From positions 1-23,428 of IMG/VR virus record IMGVR_UViG_3300031524_000747: a stretch of 23,428 nt of DNA; one strand, 5' to 3'. The translations under genes were made by a program, and so were the position numbers. The notes under the pieces are model-generated. The model did no database searches. It saw only the letters and a list, made by a program, of their open reading frames with translations, and was not told the origin of the DNA. This document shows positions 15,932-22,974 of this stretch, in pieces. The first letter of the stretch is position 1. Each line of letters starts with the position of its first letter. The DNA is from a virus.

Positions 15932-16204
15932 TTAGTTTGAGAGTCGGGTTGTGCGGAACACAGCTGCGTTCACGCTGTCGGCGGTGCCGGCCAGCCGTGC
16001 CTCAAAGCTGCGGATCTGAACTTCGAGCCGCCCGGCGCGCTCGATAAGCCGGTCGTACTGGACCGAAGTGACTGAGACCCCGCCCATCGAAAACGAGGCA
16101 CCGTTCTTGTCCGACCGCATCAGCGCCTGACGGACACCAGCCAGCTCCGCGCGCAAACGCGTGAGGGCTTCGCCAATCGTTTCACTTCCAGTTGGAGTCG
16201 GCAT
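15932..16204 (-). CDS. gpW-like head-tail joining protein
   Basis: This 90-aa protein starts MPTPTGSETIGEALTRLRAE and has the gpW pattern: an N-terminal helix with LRAELAGVRQAL, a short loop with SFSMGGVSVTSVQYDRLIER and a second helix with RLEVQIRSFEARLAG. In lambda, gpW closes the portal and binds the tail connector, and its gene lies between terminase and portal, as here. The ATG at 16204 is chosen because ATTGACGC lies 14 bases upstream; the frame extending to 16438 encodes an implausible Arg/Ser-rich leader overlapping the 79-aa gene. Confidence 0.7.
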   Translation of the reverse strand: MPTPTGSETIGEALTRLRAELAGVRQALMRSDKNGASFSMGGVSVTSVQYDRLIERAGRLEVQIRSFEARLAGTADSVNAAVFRTTRLSN

Positions 16205-16232
16205 CGGAGAAGGCGCGGGCGTCAATGCCGCG

Positions 16233-16472
16233 TCATTTCGGCTCGGCGAACTTCTGGGCGACCTTGAGCGTCGCGGCTGCGCCGAACGCCGTCTCGCAGA
16301 ACGAGGCGATCGACGACGGGAATTCCTGGGGGGCATGCTTCGCAATTGAGAGCACCCCCCAGACGAGAAGCGGCAGAAGGATGCAGGCGACGAACGCGGC
16401 AAGCAGGATCGCGCGAGCCAGCGAGACCTCGCCGACATCCTCTTCGAGCAACTGAAGGACGAACTTCTTCAC
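16233..16472 (-). CDS. holin-like small membrane protein
   Basis: This 79-aa protein has one strong membrane segment at about residues 20-44 (ILLAAFVACILLPLLVWGVL) and a second, more amphipathic Ala-rich segment at about 54-72. The N-terminus is acidic (LLEEDVGEV). Size and topology resemble small holins, but it lies in the packaging cluster between SSB and the gpW-like gene, not in a lysis cassette. It starts with GTG at 16472, two bases after the SSB stop. Function is not proven. Confidence 0.55.
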   Translation of the reverse strand: MKKFVLQLLEEDVGEVSLARAILLAAFVACILLPLLVWGVLSIAKHAPQEFPSSIASFCETAFGAAATLKVAQKFAEPK

Positions 16473-16474
16473 GG

Positions 16475-16870
16475 TCAGAACGGAACGTCCTCAGATTCGA
16501 CGGCGGCCGGCGCGGCGCCCTCCCCTGCCGGCGCTTCCGCGCGGCCGAGAAACTGGAAGTTGTCCAAGACGACCTTTAGCTTGCTGCGCTTCTGGCCCGT
16601 GGCCTTGTCCTCCCACTGGTCGAACTTCAGGCGGCCTTCGATGAAGAGCTGTTTGCCCTTCGCGCAATACTTGGAGATCACCTCGGCGGTTTTGCCCCAG
16701 GCTTCGACATCGACGAAGCAAACCTCCTCGCGTTTCTCCCCGGTCGCGGTTTTGAACTCGCGGTTGACCGCGAGGCCAAATTGGCAAATCGCGGTGCCCT
16801 GCGGCGTGACGCGCATCTCGGGATCGCGAGTCAAGTTTCCGATCAGCATTACTTTATTCAGTGAGGACAT
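16475..16870 (-). CDS. ssb: single-stranded DNA-binding protein
   Basis: This 131-aa protein is a standard bacterial-type SSB: an OB fold starting MSSLNKVMLIGNLTRDPEMR, with CQFGLAVNREF, EVCFVDVEAWGKTAEVISKY and LFIEGRLKFDQWEDKATGQK. A short linker and the acidic tip ESEDVPF, which docks replication proteins, follow. It coats single-stranded DNA during phage replication or recombination. Its placement in the late packaging/head block is unusual. It overlaps the kinase gene by 13 bases. The sequence style recalls SSBs of the Planctomycetes/Verrucomicrobia group, a weak hint about the host. Confidence 0.95.
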   Translation of the reverse strand: MSSLNKVMLIGNLTRDPEMRVTPQGTAICQFGLAVNREFKTATGEKREEVCFVDVEAWGKTAEVISKYCAKGKQLFIEGRLKFDQWEDKATGQKRSKLKVVLDNFQFLGRAEAPAGEGAAPAAVESEDVPF

Positions 16871-17415
16871 GAGTGTGCAGTTGTGTTTTGAGAAAAAGGG
16901 AGCGAGGGCTTCGAACTACGCGCTTGCTGGTCAACGAACCGTTCGAGTTTTTTCCAGAGCGCCGACGGCTCGCCGTCGTTCACGATGATCCGGTCAGCGT
17001 CGTCCGGCGTGACCTCGGTGTTGTCTTTGTCCGGCTTTACGCAGCCTGGGCGAGATACCCAGACGATGACGTAGCGCTGCTTCGCTGCGTCCATCACATC
17101 GCAGAGCGCGTGAAGCTCCTCGGGCCGGCGAATGCCGCTGATGACCCGGCAGCCGTTGCTCCAGTGGAAATATGAGAGCGCGGCGGGGTTCACCCAGCAC
17201 AGCTCGTCGCCAACGTCGATGAGCGCCGGCCGGATCTGCTCTTTGGGGATTTTGCGTAGGCGCTCGACCGAGAGACCAAGACGCTTCGCAAGCACCTCAT
17301 AGACGATGTCGCTCGTTTCGCCGTGCTTCACACACGCGAGAGCCGCGCACATTTTCGCTGCCGTGGACTTCCCGCTACCCGGGAACCCAATGAAAAGGAA
17401 GGTCGGCGTGGACAT
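16858..17415 (-). CDS. P-loop nucleotide kinase, deoxynucleoside-monophosphate kinase-like
   Basis: This 185-aa protein has a Walker A motif GFPGSGKST at residues 10-18. Further on come DIVYEVLAKRLGLSVERLRK, VISGIRRPEELHAL (about 91-104), where the Arg pair may contact phosphate, and VIVWVSRP (about 117-124). The pattern and length fit the adenylate-kinase-like fold of phage dNMP kinases, which supply dNTP precursors. The C-terminal 25 residues overlap the SSB gene and look unstructured. GTTGACCC lies 15 bases before the ATG. Pairing with SSB suggests a DNA-synthesis pair inserted into the packaging operon. Substrate is not evident. Confidence 0.7.
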   Translation of the reverse strand: MSTPTFLFIGFPGSGKSTAAKMCAALACVKHGETSDIVYEVLAKRLGLSVERLRKIPKEQIRPALIDVGDELCWVNPAALSYFHWSNGCRVISGIRRPEELHALCDVMDAAKQRYVIVWVSRPGCVKPDKDNTEVTPDDADRIIVNDGEPSALWKKLERFVDQQARSSKPSLPFSQNTTAHSCPH

Positions 17416-17438
17416 TCACCCACGCCGGCGGGGTCAAC

Positions 17439-18203
17439 TCACTTCATCTTCATGCCGGCGTATTTGGCGACGATCTTCCCGATGTCGCCGGCCTTTGCCT
17501 TCGACATGGCGGTGAAGAAGCTCTTGGCGCGGCCGTTGAGCGCAACCGTCATAATCTGGCCGCCGTTAACGCCGCGCGCCGTGCCACCGAGAAGGTAAGG
17601 GTTGCTGACGATCATCGTGACACTTGGGCTCTGCCCTGTTTCACGGCGACCGTCCGACTGGTTGGCGTAGGTGTTGCCCTTGTAGTTCGCGCGCAGCGCG
17701 TACGCCGGGGCCTTCACGGCAATACGAAGAGCCCTTCCAGCCTCCACCCAAGACCGCTTTGCGAGGCCCCAGGCTTCGACATAGAGCTTCGAGAGTTCCG
17801 CCTGCCGCGACTCGCGCCACGCCTTACGTTCCTCCGCTAGCGCGAGCACCCGTGCCCAGGTCGAATCGACGAGCCTCCATTTTGACGTGAGAAAAGTCTT
17901 CCCGCCGATCTTGGCGAAAGCAGGGACGTTCTCGTCGAGCGGGAAACCCTTGGCATCGACAGGAACCTCAACGTGATCGCCCCAACCATAGGGGAATATC
18001 ACCGCCGCGCGCGCTGCGCTCTTTCGGGCTCGCTCCAATTTTTGAGCCTTCGAACTCTTAGGCGTAAGCGTGACGCATTTCGACAAAATGGCACCTGCCT
18101 GATCGTTCAGCACGTCATCGACTGACTTCCCCGGCTGCGCGGCAGCCATCGCTTTGATAAAGCGATCGAATCGGGACGAGTCGAAAGTGAGCTTGGGTGT
18201 CAC
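17439..18203 (-). CDS. unknown protein in the packaging/head cluster
   Basis: This 254-aa basic protein starts VTPKLTFDSSRFDRFIKAMA, has a short segment DVLNDQAGAILSKCVTLTPK and a Lys-rich helix. Its C-terminal half contains AYALRANYKGNTYANQ, IVSNPYLLGGTARGV and ends FFTAMSKAKAGDIGKIVAKY. The helix-then-strand layout is faintly like HK97 gp10-type tail completion proteins, but position and length do not match well, so I leave it unnamed. I choose the GTG at 18203: GGTGACGC lies 13 bases upstream and supplies the terminase stop codon. An ATG at 18151 is the alternative; the frame upstream runs far into terminase and is not coding. Confidence 0.55.
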   Translation of the reverse strand: MTPKLTFDSSRFDRFIKAMAAAQPGKSVDDVLNDQAGAILSKCVTLTPKSSKAQKLERARKSAARAAVIFPYGWGDHVEVPVDAKGFPLDENVPAFAKIGGKTFLTSKWRLVDSTWARVLALAEERKAWRESRQAELSKLYVEAWGLAKRSWVEAGRALRIAVKAPAYALRANYKGNTYANQSDGRRETGQSPSVTMIVSNPYLLGGTARGVNGGQIMTVALNGRAKSFFTAMSKAKAGDIGKIVAKYAGMKMK

Positions 18204-18219
18204 CCAAATAGGGCCGGCG

Positions 18220-20073
18220 TCACCCGATGGACCCGGCGATTCGGCTAGGCGTTGCGGCCTTTTTGACAGCACGGTCACGCGCCGTGGTGTGCGCCATTTG
18301 CAGGAACCGGAAGAGCGCAAGCGCGTAAACTTCACAGTCGAAAAAGTGGTTGTTCCCGGTGCGCTTTTTGAACTCACACGGCGGCTTTCCTTTGATGAGG
18401 CGCTTGCGTGGCACCCGGCGCTCGTCGAGGAGCTGCGTGAAGTATTCCGCCAGCTCCTTCGCCGACGAAGCGTCCCCCGGGGTCGCAGTATAGCACTTCC
18501 AGTTCTTGACCTCGCCCTTGAGCCGCTTCTCAAGCTCGACCTTGAATTCGTAGAGGCTGACGACGAGCTTCTGAACCATCGCGCCCAACGCTGCCTGTTT
18601 GCCGCCGGCAAAAGCGTTCGTCTGGACGAGCCTGAACCCGTCCTTCGTGGTATCGAACCCCTCAGCTAGAATCCAGCCGACATGGGCGCGACGGTAGGTC
18701 TGTTCCATCTGCTCAGCCCTGCGCTCTTCAAAGTTGGAATCACCGATCACGAAATTTGCCGTGTAAGTTTTCTGCGTTGCGTCGAGGTCCGCCCACCCGG
18801 CCGCCACGCCGTGGTCGAGCAAGTAGCACGTCCCGTCCCAGCTGAACACCCGGACGATCCACGGAAGGCCCCAGGTCTGCACGTCATAGGAGAGAAGCGT
18901 GACATCCGGCTTGAAGCCCTCGGGCGGAAATCCGCGCGAGTATTTTTCGCAAAGATGAGCAAGCTTTTCGAGCGTCAGACTTGCGATCTCATCGACCCAG
19001 GGGAGGCCCATACGTGAGTTCCAAAAGTCTTGGCGGTCCGCGATCCACCCGGACGAGCGCGAGGCGATAAAGGCCGTGACCATCTCGCCCATTGAGTTTT
19101 CGCGCCACGGCCCAGCGAGGCCGCAAAGCTGATAGGACCGGACGCCGGGGAGTTTGGGCGATGCGCTCGCCAGCCAAAATCCCAGACGCTTAACGGCGTC
19201 CAGTTCGGCCTGGGTGTGAGCGTGCAGACAGTGGGGGCAAACGTAGCGAGCCGAGGCCGCAGCCGCTTCGATGATCCACTCGCCGTCCTCGTCGCGGGCC
19301 GACTGATCCCATTTGACGTGGTCGAACGCCATCGCGTGCGTCCCTCCGCAGGCAGCGCAACCGATGTGCCACTTGCGCTGATCTCCCTTGAGGAACCAGA
19401 TCCAAATTTGGCCATGCTCCGTCGTCGGCGTTGAGACGAAAAAATGCTTTCGCTCGCCCTCGAACGAGCCGGTCCTGTGCCGGACAAGGTCCACAACCCC
19501 GGCCTCTTTGTCCGTTGCGCCCAGCCACTTGTCTACCTCGTTGCCCCACACCCGGGCGACCGTCTTGCCGGCCACGTTGCCGGGCGAGTTTGCCCCGGTG
19601 AGGTACAACGACGCACCGGGGAAGAGCATCTTGAGATTCCCAAATTTGTGCCGATCACGCGGCTTCCTGTCGCGCAGCGCAGCGTTGAAATTTATGACCG
19701 GCTGAAGCTCCGTTTCCGAGACGGCGCGCGCGTTGTCCACCGTGTCGTTTACCCATATCGCCGGAGCTGGATCGCCGGCCACGCCAAACAGGGCGCCGGC
19801 CCGCAACATGAGCGTCTTGCCCGTTCGGGTCGGAGCGACGAGCACACAGTCCTGCACGCTCGGGTCGTCGAGGGCGTCTAGCGGCTCGCGCAAATAGGGC
19901 GTCTCGTCGAAGCAAATACGGCCGGGTTTCGACTCGTGCCCCGGGGGCAGGAAAAGAAACTTCTCAACCCACTGCGAGGGACTCAGCCGTTCCCGTGGAC
20001 TGAAGATATCGGCGAGAGCCGCCTTGAAGCGTGCTGCCGCCGTAGTGCCAGCGCGGTTACAGCTGGGCATCAT
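18220..20073 (-). CDS. terminase large subunit, lambda gpA family
   Basis: This 617-aa packaging ATPase-nuclease belongs to the lambda gpA type. Walker A is APTRTGKT (residues 80-87). The Walker B-like strand VARVWGNEVD (172-181) has Asn where Asp is usual. A FVSTPTT coupling segment follows at about 212. Cys pairs CAAC and CPHC (about 239-282) form a zinc knuckle. The nuclease domain has SYDVQTWG (Asp397), IGDSNFE (Asp445) and HFFDCEVYALAL (Asp579). It cuts concatemers and drives DNA into the portal. A GGAGG 9 bases before 20073 sets the start, overlapping the small-subunit gene by 17 bases; a start at 20142 would add 23 basic residues. Confidence 0.92.
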   Translation of the reverse strand: MMPSCNRAGTTAAARFKAALADIFSPRERLSPSQWVEKFLFLPPGHESKPGRICFDETPYLREPLDALDDPSVQDCVLVAPTRTGKTLMLRAGALFGVAGDPAPAIWVNDTVDNARAVSETELQPVINFNAALRDRKPRDRHKFGNLKMLFPGASLYLTGANSPGNVAGKTVARVWGNEVDKWLGATDKEAGVVDLVRHRTGSFEGERKHFFVSTPTTEHGQIWIWFLKGDQRKWHIGCAACGGTHAMAFDHVKWDQSARDEDGEWIIEAAAASARYVCPHCLHAHTQAELDAVKRLGFWLASASPKLPGVRSYQLCGLAGPWRENSMGEMVTAFIASRSSGWIADRQDFWNSRMGLPWVDEIASLTLEKLAHLCEKYSRGFPPEGFKPDVTLLSYDVQTWGLPWIVRVFSWDGTCYLLDHGVAAGWADLDATQKTYTANFVIGDSNFEERRAEQMEQTYRRAHVGWILAEGFDTTKDGFRLVQTNAFAGGKQAALGAMVQKLVVSLYEFKVELEKRLKGEVKNWKCYTATPGDASSAKELAEYFTQLLDERRVPRKRLIKGKPPCEFKKRTGNNHFFDCEVYALALFRFLQMAHTTARDRAVKKAATPSRIAGSIG

Positions 20074-20851
20074 CGGTCGGTCCCTCCGCTTCGGTTTCCG
20101 CTTGGGTTTCCGGCTTCTCAACAGATTCTTTCGGCTCGCCATGCGATAGCGCCTGAGCCGTGCGCGAATCTGCCGACTCTATCTCGGCCATCAGCAAATC
20201 CACCTCGCGATCAATCGCGGCCTTCGCGGCGGCAGGATCAGCCGGGTTCGCATTCGAGGCGGCGCGCTCGCCGAGCTTCACGATCCGGCGCCGAAGAGAC
20301 CCGAGCAACACCGACACGGCCTCAAGGGCGTCGTCGAGCGAGAGCAATTCGCGGCGCTCTAATTGCGACTTAGTGAATCGATCGCGCAGGCTTGCGACTT
20401 CGCGCATAGCAGCGCCCCAATTCTTTACGCTGACAGCGGCCATCATTGGGGAACGCAGGGACGCGCGGACCTCGCGGTTGGCAATGGCCGCCACGTCCTC
20501 CGCTTCGAGCACCATTCGCGTCTCGAAATCGCCCTCGAAGACGGGCGGTTTCTCCTCTGTAGAGGCCCCCAGGGGGGTGGCCCCCCGGGGGGTAGGCGGC
20601 AAGGGCTCCGGCCCGGGCTGGTCTGAAGTGGTCGGCGGGGGCGACTTGATGTCGCATTTTGCGACCTCAAGTTTGCAATCCGCTAAATCAGCGGCCTTTA
20701 CGTGAGTTCTGGCCGGTACGTTGGCAACGCGCCACGCCTGGGCCTCGTCGGCGTTCGCGAATTGGGTCGGCTGGACGCCCCTCCGCTTCAGCGTGCTCGC
20801 TGCCGTTTGCTTGGTAACACCCCAAGCTTTTGCGATTCCAGAAAGCGTCAT
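20057..20851 (-). CDS. terminase small subunit, Nu1-like
   Basis: This 264-aa protein begins with a helix-turn-helix, MTLSGIAKAWGVTKQTAAST then LKRRGV, as in Nu1-type DNA-recognition subunits. A Pro-rich linker (about 70-100) is followed by a helical region (110-235) with VSVKNWGAAMREVASLRDRF for oligomerisation, and an acidic tail (PTDDAQL) that may bind the large subunit. It should pick the packaging site on phage DNA. The four CTGAC repeats directly upstream of its start are the natural candidate site. The linker coding DNA contains two G/C palindromes at 20566-20593. The ATG at 20851 has GCTGACGG 12 bases upstream and no clear Shine-Dalgarno. Confidence 0.8.
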   Translation of the reverse strand: MTLSGIAKAWGVTKQTAASTLKRRGVQPTQFANADEAQAWRVANVPARTHVKAADLADCKLEVAKCDIKSPPPTTSDQPGPEPLPPTPRGATPLGASTEEKPPVFEGDFETRMVLEAEDVAAIANREVRASLRSPMMAAVSVKNWGAAMREVASLRDRFTKSQLERRELLSLDDALEAVSVLLGSLRRRIVKLGERAASNANPADPAAAKAAIDREVDLLMAEIESADSRTAQALSHGEPKESVEKPETQAETEAEGPTDDAQL

Positions 20852-20863
20852 ACTGACGCCGCA

Positions 20864-20907
20864 CCGTCAGCCGGACTGTCAGCCCACCCGTCAGCTTAAT
20901 CGTCAGG
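20864..20907 (-). repeat. four CTGAC repeats at exact 12-bp spacing before the small terminase gene
   Basis: On the plus strand GTCAG occurs at 20866, 20878, 20890 and 20902, each exactly 12 bp apart. On the transcribed strand this reads CTGAC four times, mostly CTGACG. Inverted copies (CTGAC on the plus strand) flank the array at 20853-20857 and 20908-20912. The array ends 12 bases before the small terminase start. Lambda keeps its cosB R sites just upstream of Nu1, so a terminase-binding packaging site is the leading reading. An operator is the alternative. Confidence 0.65.
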
Positions 20908-21091
20908 CTGACTTTCATTAGTTTTAAGGGGCGTCGCGGGATACCTCGTGACCAAAAATAGGGCCGGAAAGGACCCGTTCACACACGGCCTCGGCTGCCG
21001 GCCAGGCAAAGGGTCAGCTCGCGCGACCAGAACAGAGTTAAACCACCGAACGGGAACGACCTAGACGGGGTAATGAGGGTCGAGGGTCAAC

Positions 21092-21183
21092 CCCGTTCCC
21101 CCAGCACCCCGTGCTCTATATAGCATTGGAAAACACCGGCGTTTTTCTATAGATAGTAGAGCACGGGGTGCTGGGGGAACGGG
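21092..21183. repeat. 27-bp perfect inverted repeat with nested hairpin
   Basis: The arm at 21092-21118 (CCCGTTCCCCCAGCACCCCG and seven more bases) is perfectly complementary to 21157-21183, separated by 38 bases. The spacer is AT-rich at its edges (TATATAG, CTATAG) and holds an inner stem, GGAAAAC at 21128-21134 with GTTTTTC at 21141-21147 (one G-T pair). Possible roles are a strong bidirectional terminator between the divergent blocks, a replication origin element or a packaging/recombination site. I recognise no insertion-sequence ends or transposase. Confidence 0.75.
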
Positions 21184-21473
21184 AAGCGACTTTCGCCCAA
21201 TTCCTCCCCGTCTTGGCCGTCATTCCTTCCGAACTTCGTGGCCCGGAATCGATCCGATCTGGCCGGCTCAGGCCGCCGTCTGACGGCCCAGGTCAGCCGT
21301 CGGCGCGGCCAATGGCCGTGACCGATACTCGATGGGCTTCAAGCGCGCCGCATTAACAACCCTACTGACCTTGCGGCATCGCTTTGTTTTGGGTGTACAA
21401 CTCAATAGAGCGGGACGATGCTGTCGGCACTCGCAGCGCGTAACGCTTCAATCACAACTGTTTTCCTAAGGCC

Positions 21474-21662
21474 ATGACCGCGCCACAGAAGAACCGGAAC
21501 GCAGCCAAGCCGGACTACAAACGGGCAACTGAGAAGCTGATCGTCCGTGTAACCGTCGCAGAGAAGGCCCGCTTTGCCCTAGCAGCTGCCGTGGCGGGCC
21601 AGAATCTAAGCAAATGGTGTCGGGCGCAGCTGGACGCAGCCTCTACCCGCCACACCCCATAA
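21474..21662 (+). CDS. ribbon-helix-helix DNA-binding protein
   Basis: This 62-aa protein has a basic N-terminus (MTAPQKNRNAAKPDYKRATE) followed by a strand KLIVRVTV, then EKARFALAAAVAGQNLSKWC and a closing helix RAQLDAAS. That is the Arc/MobC-type ribbon-helix-helix pattern. Such proteins bind DNA as dimers and repress their own operon or control early phage genes. It is the first rightward gene after the control region, which suits a regulator acting on the repeats there. TAAGG lies about 4 bases before the ATG, a short-spaced Shine-Dalgarno. Confidence 0.65.
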   Translation: MTAPQKNRNAAKPDYKRATEKLIVRVTVAEKARFALAAAVAGQNLSKWCRAQLDAASTRHTP

Positions 21663-21706
21663 TTTCAAGCAGGCGCACCTCGCGCCGTCACCAACACGAA
21701 ATCACC

Positions 21707-22177
21707 ATGACATCTGGACAATACTCGCAGGCGATCATCGCCGCTCTTGAACTCAACGGGGTTAAACCCGTCGCAACGCACACGGCCGCCCCGGGGCCGG
21801 ATGCTGGACGCGTTGAGGCGTTCCTCATCGGGCCGGGGCAGTATGCCATCCGGTTTCGCGTCGGCTCCGCTACCCGGCACGCTACCGATGACAACATAGA
21901 CGACCTCGCCGGCTGGATCGTGACCACGGACGATCCCGTGGACGTGGCCAACATGCGCGACGCAAACCCTGTCGAGGTGCCGAGCCACTTCGCCAGCGCC
22001 GTCAGGATCATCTGCCTGAGCGCGGCGGCCTTCCGGTCGAGCTTCGCATGGGTCGCAACGTCTGCCGGCGAGCCGTGCCACTTCCCATCGGTCTTTGCTG
22101 CGCGTGCGTGGATTCGCGGCGCGTGCATGCTAGACTCGGGCTCCCGGTCGTATTTTGTCGTCCCGGCTGAGTCATGA
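21707..22177 (+). CDS. unknown early-region protein
   Basis: This 156-aa protein starts MTSGQYSQAIIAALELNGVK. An N-terminal region (to about 90) carries beta strands such as RVEAFLIGPGQYAIRFRVGS, and an Ala-rich C-terminal part follows with two Cys. I recognise no family. The start context AAATCACCATGA, without Shine-Dalgarno, is repeated exactly at the gene starting at 22723. It overlaps the next gene by four bases (ATGA), so the two are probably co-translated. I choose 21707 over the frame start at 21614, which would overlap the end of the ribbon-helix-helix gene. Confidence 0.5.
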   Translation: MTSGQYSQAIIAALELNGVKPVATHTAAPGPDAGRVEAFLIGPGQYAIRFRVGSATRHATDDNIDDLAGWIVTTDDPVDVANMRDANPVEVPSHFASAVRIICLSAAAFRSSFAWVATSAGEPCHFPSVFAARAWIRGACMLDSGSRSYFVVPAES

Positions 22178-22461
22178 CCCCCGGCTTCCAAGCTCGCGTG
22201 AATGCGCTGATCGCCAGAGGCATCGCGCGCGGCGAGCTGCTTCCGCCGTCCGGGCTAAGGCCGGTGCCCGGGAAGCCGGGGTACTACCGGCTGGTCTTTC
22301 AGGTTCCCTTCAGCGACCGGCGACTCAAGTGCAGAGTGGAAGAGACTGTCCTATTCGAGTGTCGAGTCAAAGGCGCGTTCGTCGCCGAGGGCAAGCTTGA
22401 GGACCATGGGGACTCGCTCCGGTCGGCGTTCCTCGTGCGCACGCTAGATTTAGCGAAATAG
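22174..22461 (+). CDS. unknown early-region protein
   Basis: This 95-aa protein starts MTPGFQARVNALIARGIARG, continues with a Pro/Gly turn (LRPVPGKPGYYRLVFQVPFS) and ends in strand-helix segments with FECRVKGAFVAEGK. I recognise no family; a small alpha/beta fold is likely. It is coupled to the preceding gene by an ATGA overlap. A weak 5-bp hairpin (ACGGC/GCCGT, 22480-22494) follows 18 bases after its stop. Confidence 0.5.
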   Translation: MTPGFQARVNALIARGIARGELLPPSGLRPVPGKPGYYRLVFQVPFSDRRLKCRVEETVLFECRVKGAFVAEGKLEDHGDSLRSAFLVRTLDLAK

Positions 22462-22509
22462 TTAGGATCGGCGGTTAAAACGGCGAAAAGCCGTGTTACA
22501 GTAGTATCC

Positions 22510-22716
22510 ATGATTCGGATACCTACTGAGGAAGAGGTCGCGAAACTGGGACGGGAAGAGCGGATCGACCTCTATATCAAGATCAGGGACCAGCTCAACG
22601 TGAACCGCGTCCAGCTCGACGCCGCGCTCAAAGAGCTGCCCGGACTGCTGCTTTCCGACGTTGCGAATCCCGACGAAGCCGTGGCCGCAAAAACGACTGC
22701 CCGCGAAACCTTCTAA
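22510..22716 (+). CDS. unknown small helical protein
   Basis: This 68-aa acidic protein starts MIRIPTEEEVAKLGREERID and continues LYIKIRDQLNVNRVQLDAAL, so it is mainly two amphipathic helices. I recognise no family. There is no clear Shine-Dalgarno; the 15 bases before the ATG contain GTTACAGTAGTATCC. It is separated from the next gene by six bases, indicating an operon. Confidence 0.5.
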   Translation: MIRIPTEEEVAKLGREERIDLYIKIRDQLNVNRVQLDAALKELPGLLLSDVANPDEAVAAKTTARETF

Positions 22717-22722
22717 ATCACC

Positions 22723-22914
22723 ATGAACAAACACGAAGATAACCACCAGAGAATCAATGGCGTCCGGGTGCGCGATATTCGCGACCCCGAACTCAAGAAG
22801 GCGAAGGCGTTCCGCGCCTTGCTCCAGAGCAAGGCGAAAGCGCCTGTAATCCATCACGTATTCAGCCGCGTCCGCAGGCTGCCGAATACACGCCAGCACC
22901 GCATCGCCGCCTAA
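22723..22914 (+). CDS. unknown small basic protein
   Basis: This 63-aa, strongly basic protein starts MNKHEDNHQRINGVRVRDIR and ends HHVFSRVRRLPNTRQHRIAA, rich in Arg, Lys and His. Charge suggests nucleic-acid binding, but no motif is seen. The start lies in the AAATCACCATGA context shared with the gene at 21707. Coding status is less certain than for its neighbours because of the short length. Confidence 0.4.
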   Translation: MNKHEDNHQRINGVRVRDIRDPELKKAKAFRALLQSKAKAPVIHHVFSRVRRLPNTRQHRIAA

Positions 22915-22974
22915 GGCCATTTTCGGCCATCGCATTGAAATCCAAAACTATCGACCGATTACCTATACGACACC

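Larger units (their letters stand above)
20852..21473. other. divergent control region without genes
   Basis: These 622 bases separate the leftward late block from the rightward small-gene block. They hold the 12-bp-spaced repeats at 20864-20907, the 27-bp inverted repeat at 21092-21183, a lone GTTGACCC (minus strand, 21084-21091) and further CTGAC/GTCAG copies near 21280 and 21291. The short frames inside run through the repeats and are unlikely to be real. A promoter for the rightward genes should lie near 21370-21440, but the best -35/-10 candidates are poor (TTGCGG, 17 bases, TGTACA). Late promoter, origin and packaging site are all possible contents. Confidence 0.55.

Noticed and set aside
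20566-20593. Paired C/G-run palindromes as a phase-variable tract or recombination site
   Set aside because: They lie in frame in the Pro/Gly linker of the small terminase gene and similar C6G4 runs occur at 573-582 and 3745-3756, so low complexity is enough explanation.
18206-20967. Shared 12-mer AAATAGGGCCGG near 18206 and 20956
   Set aside because: Short, only two copies, in different contexts; probably chance.
22480-22494. Small hairpin ACGGC/GCCGT after the 95-aa gene as a terminator
   Set aside because: Only 5 bp with no T run on the transcribed strand; the T run is on the opposite strand, where no gene ends.
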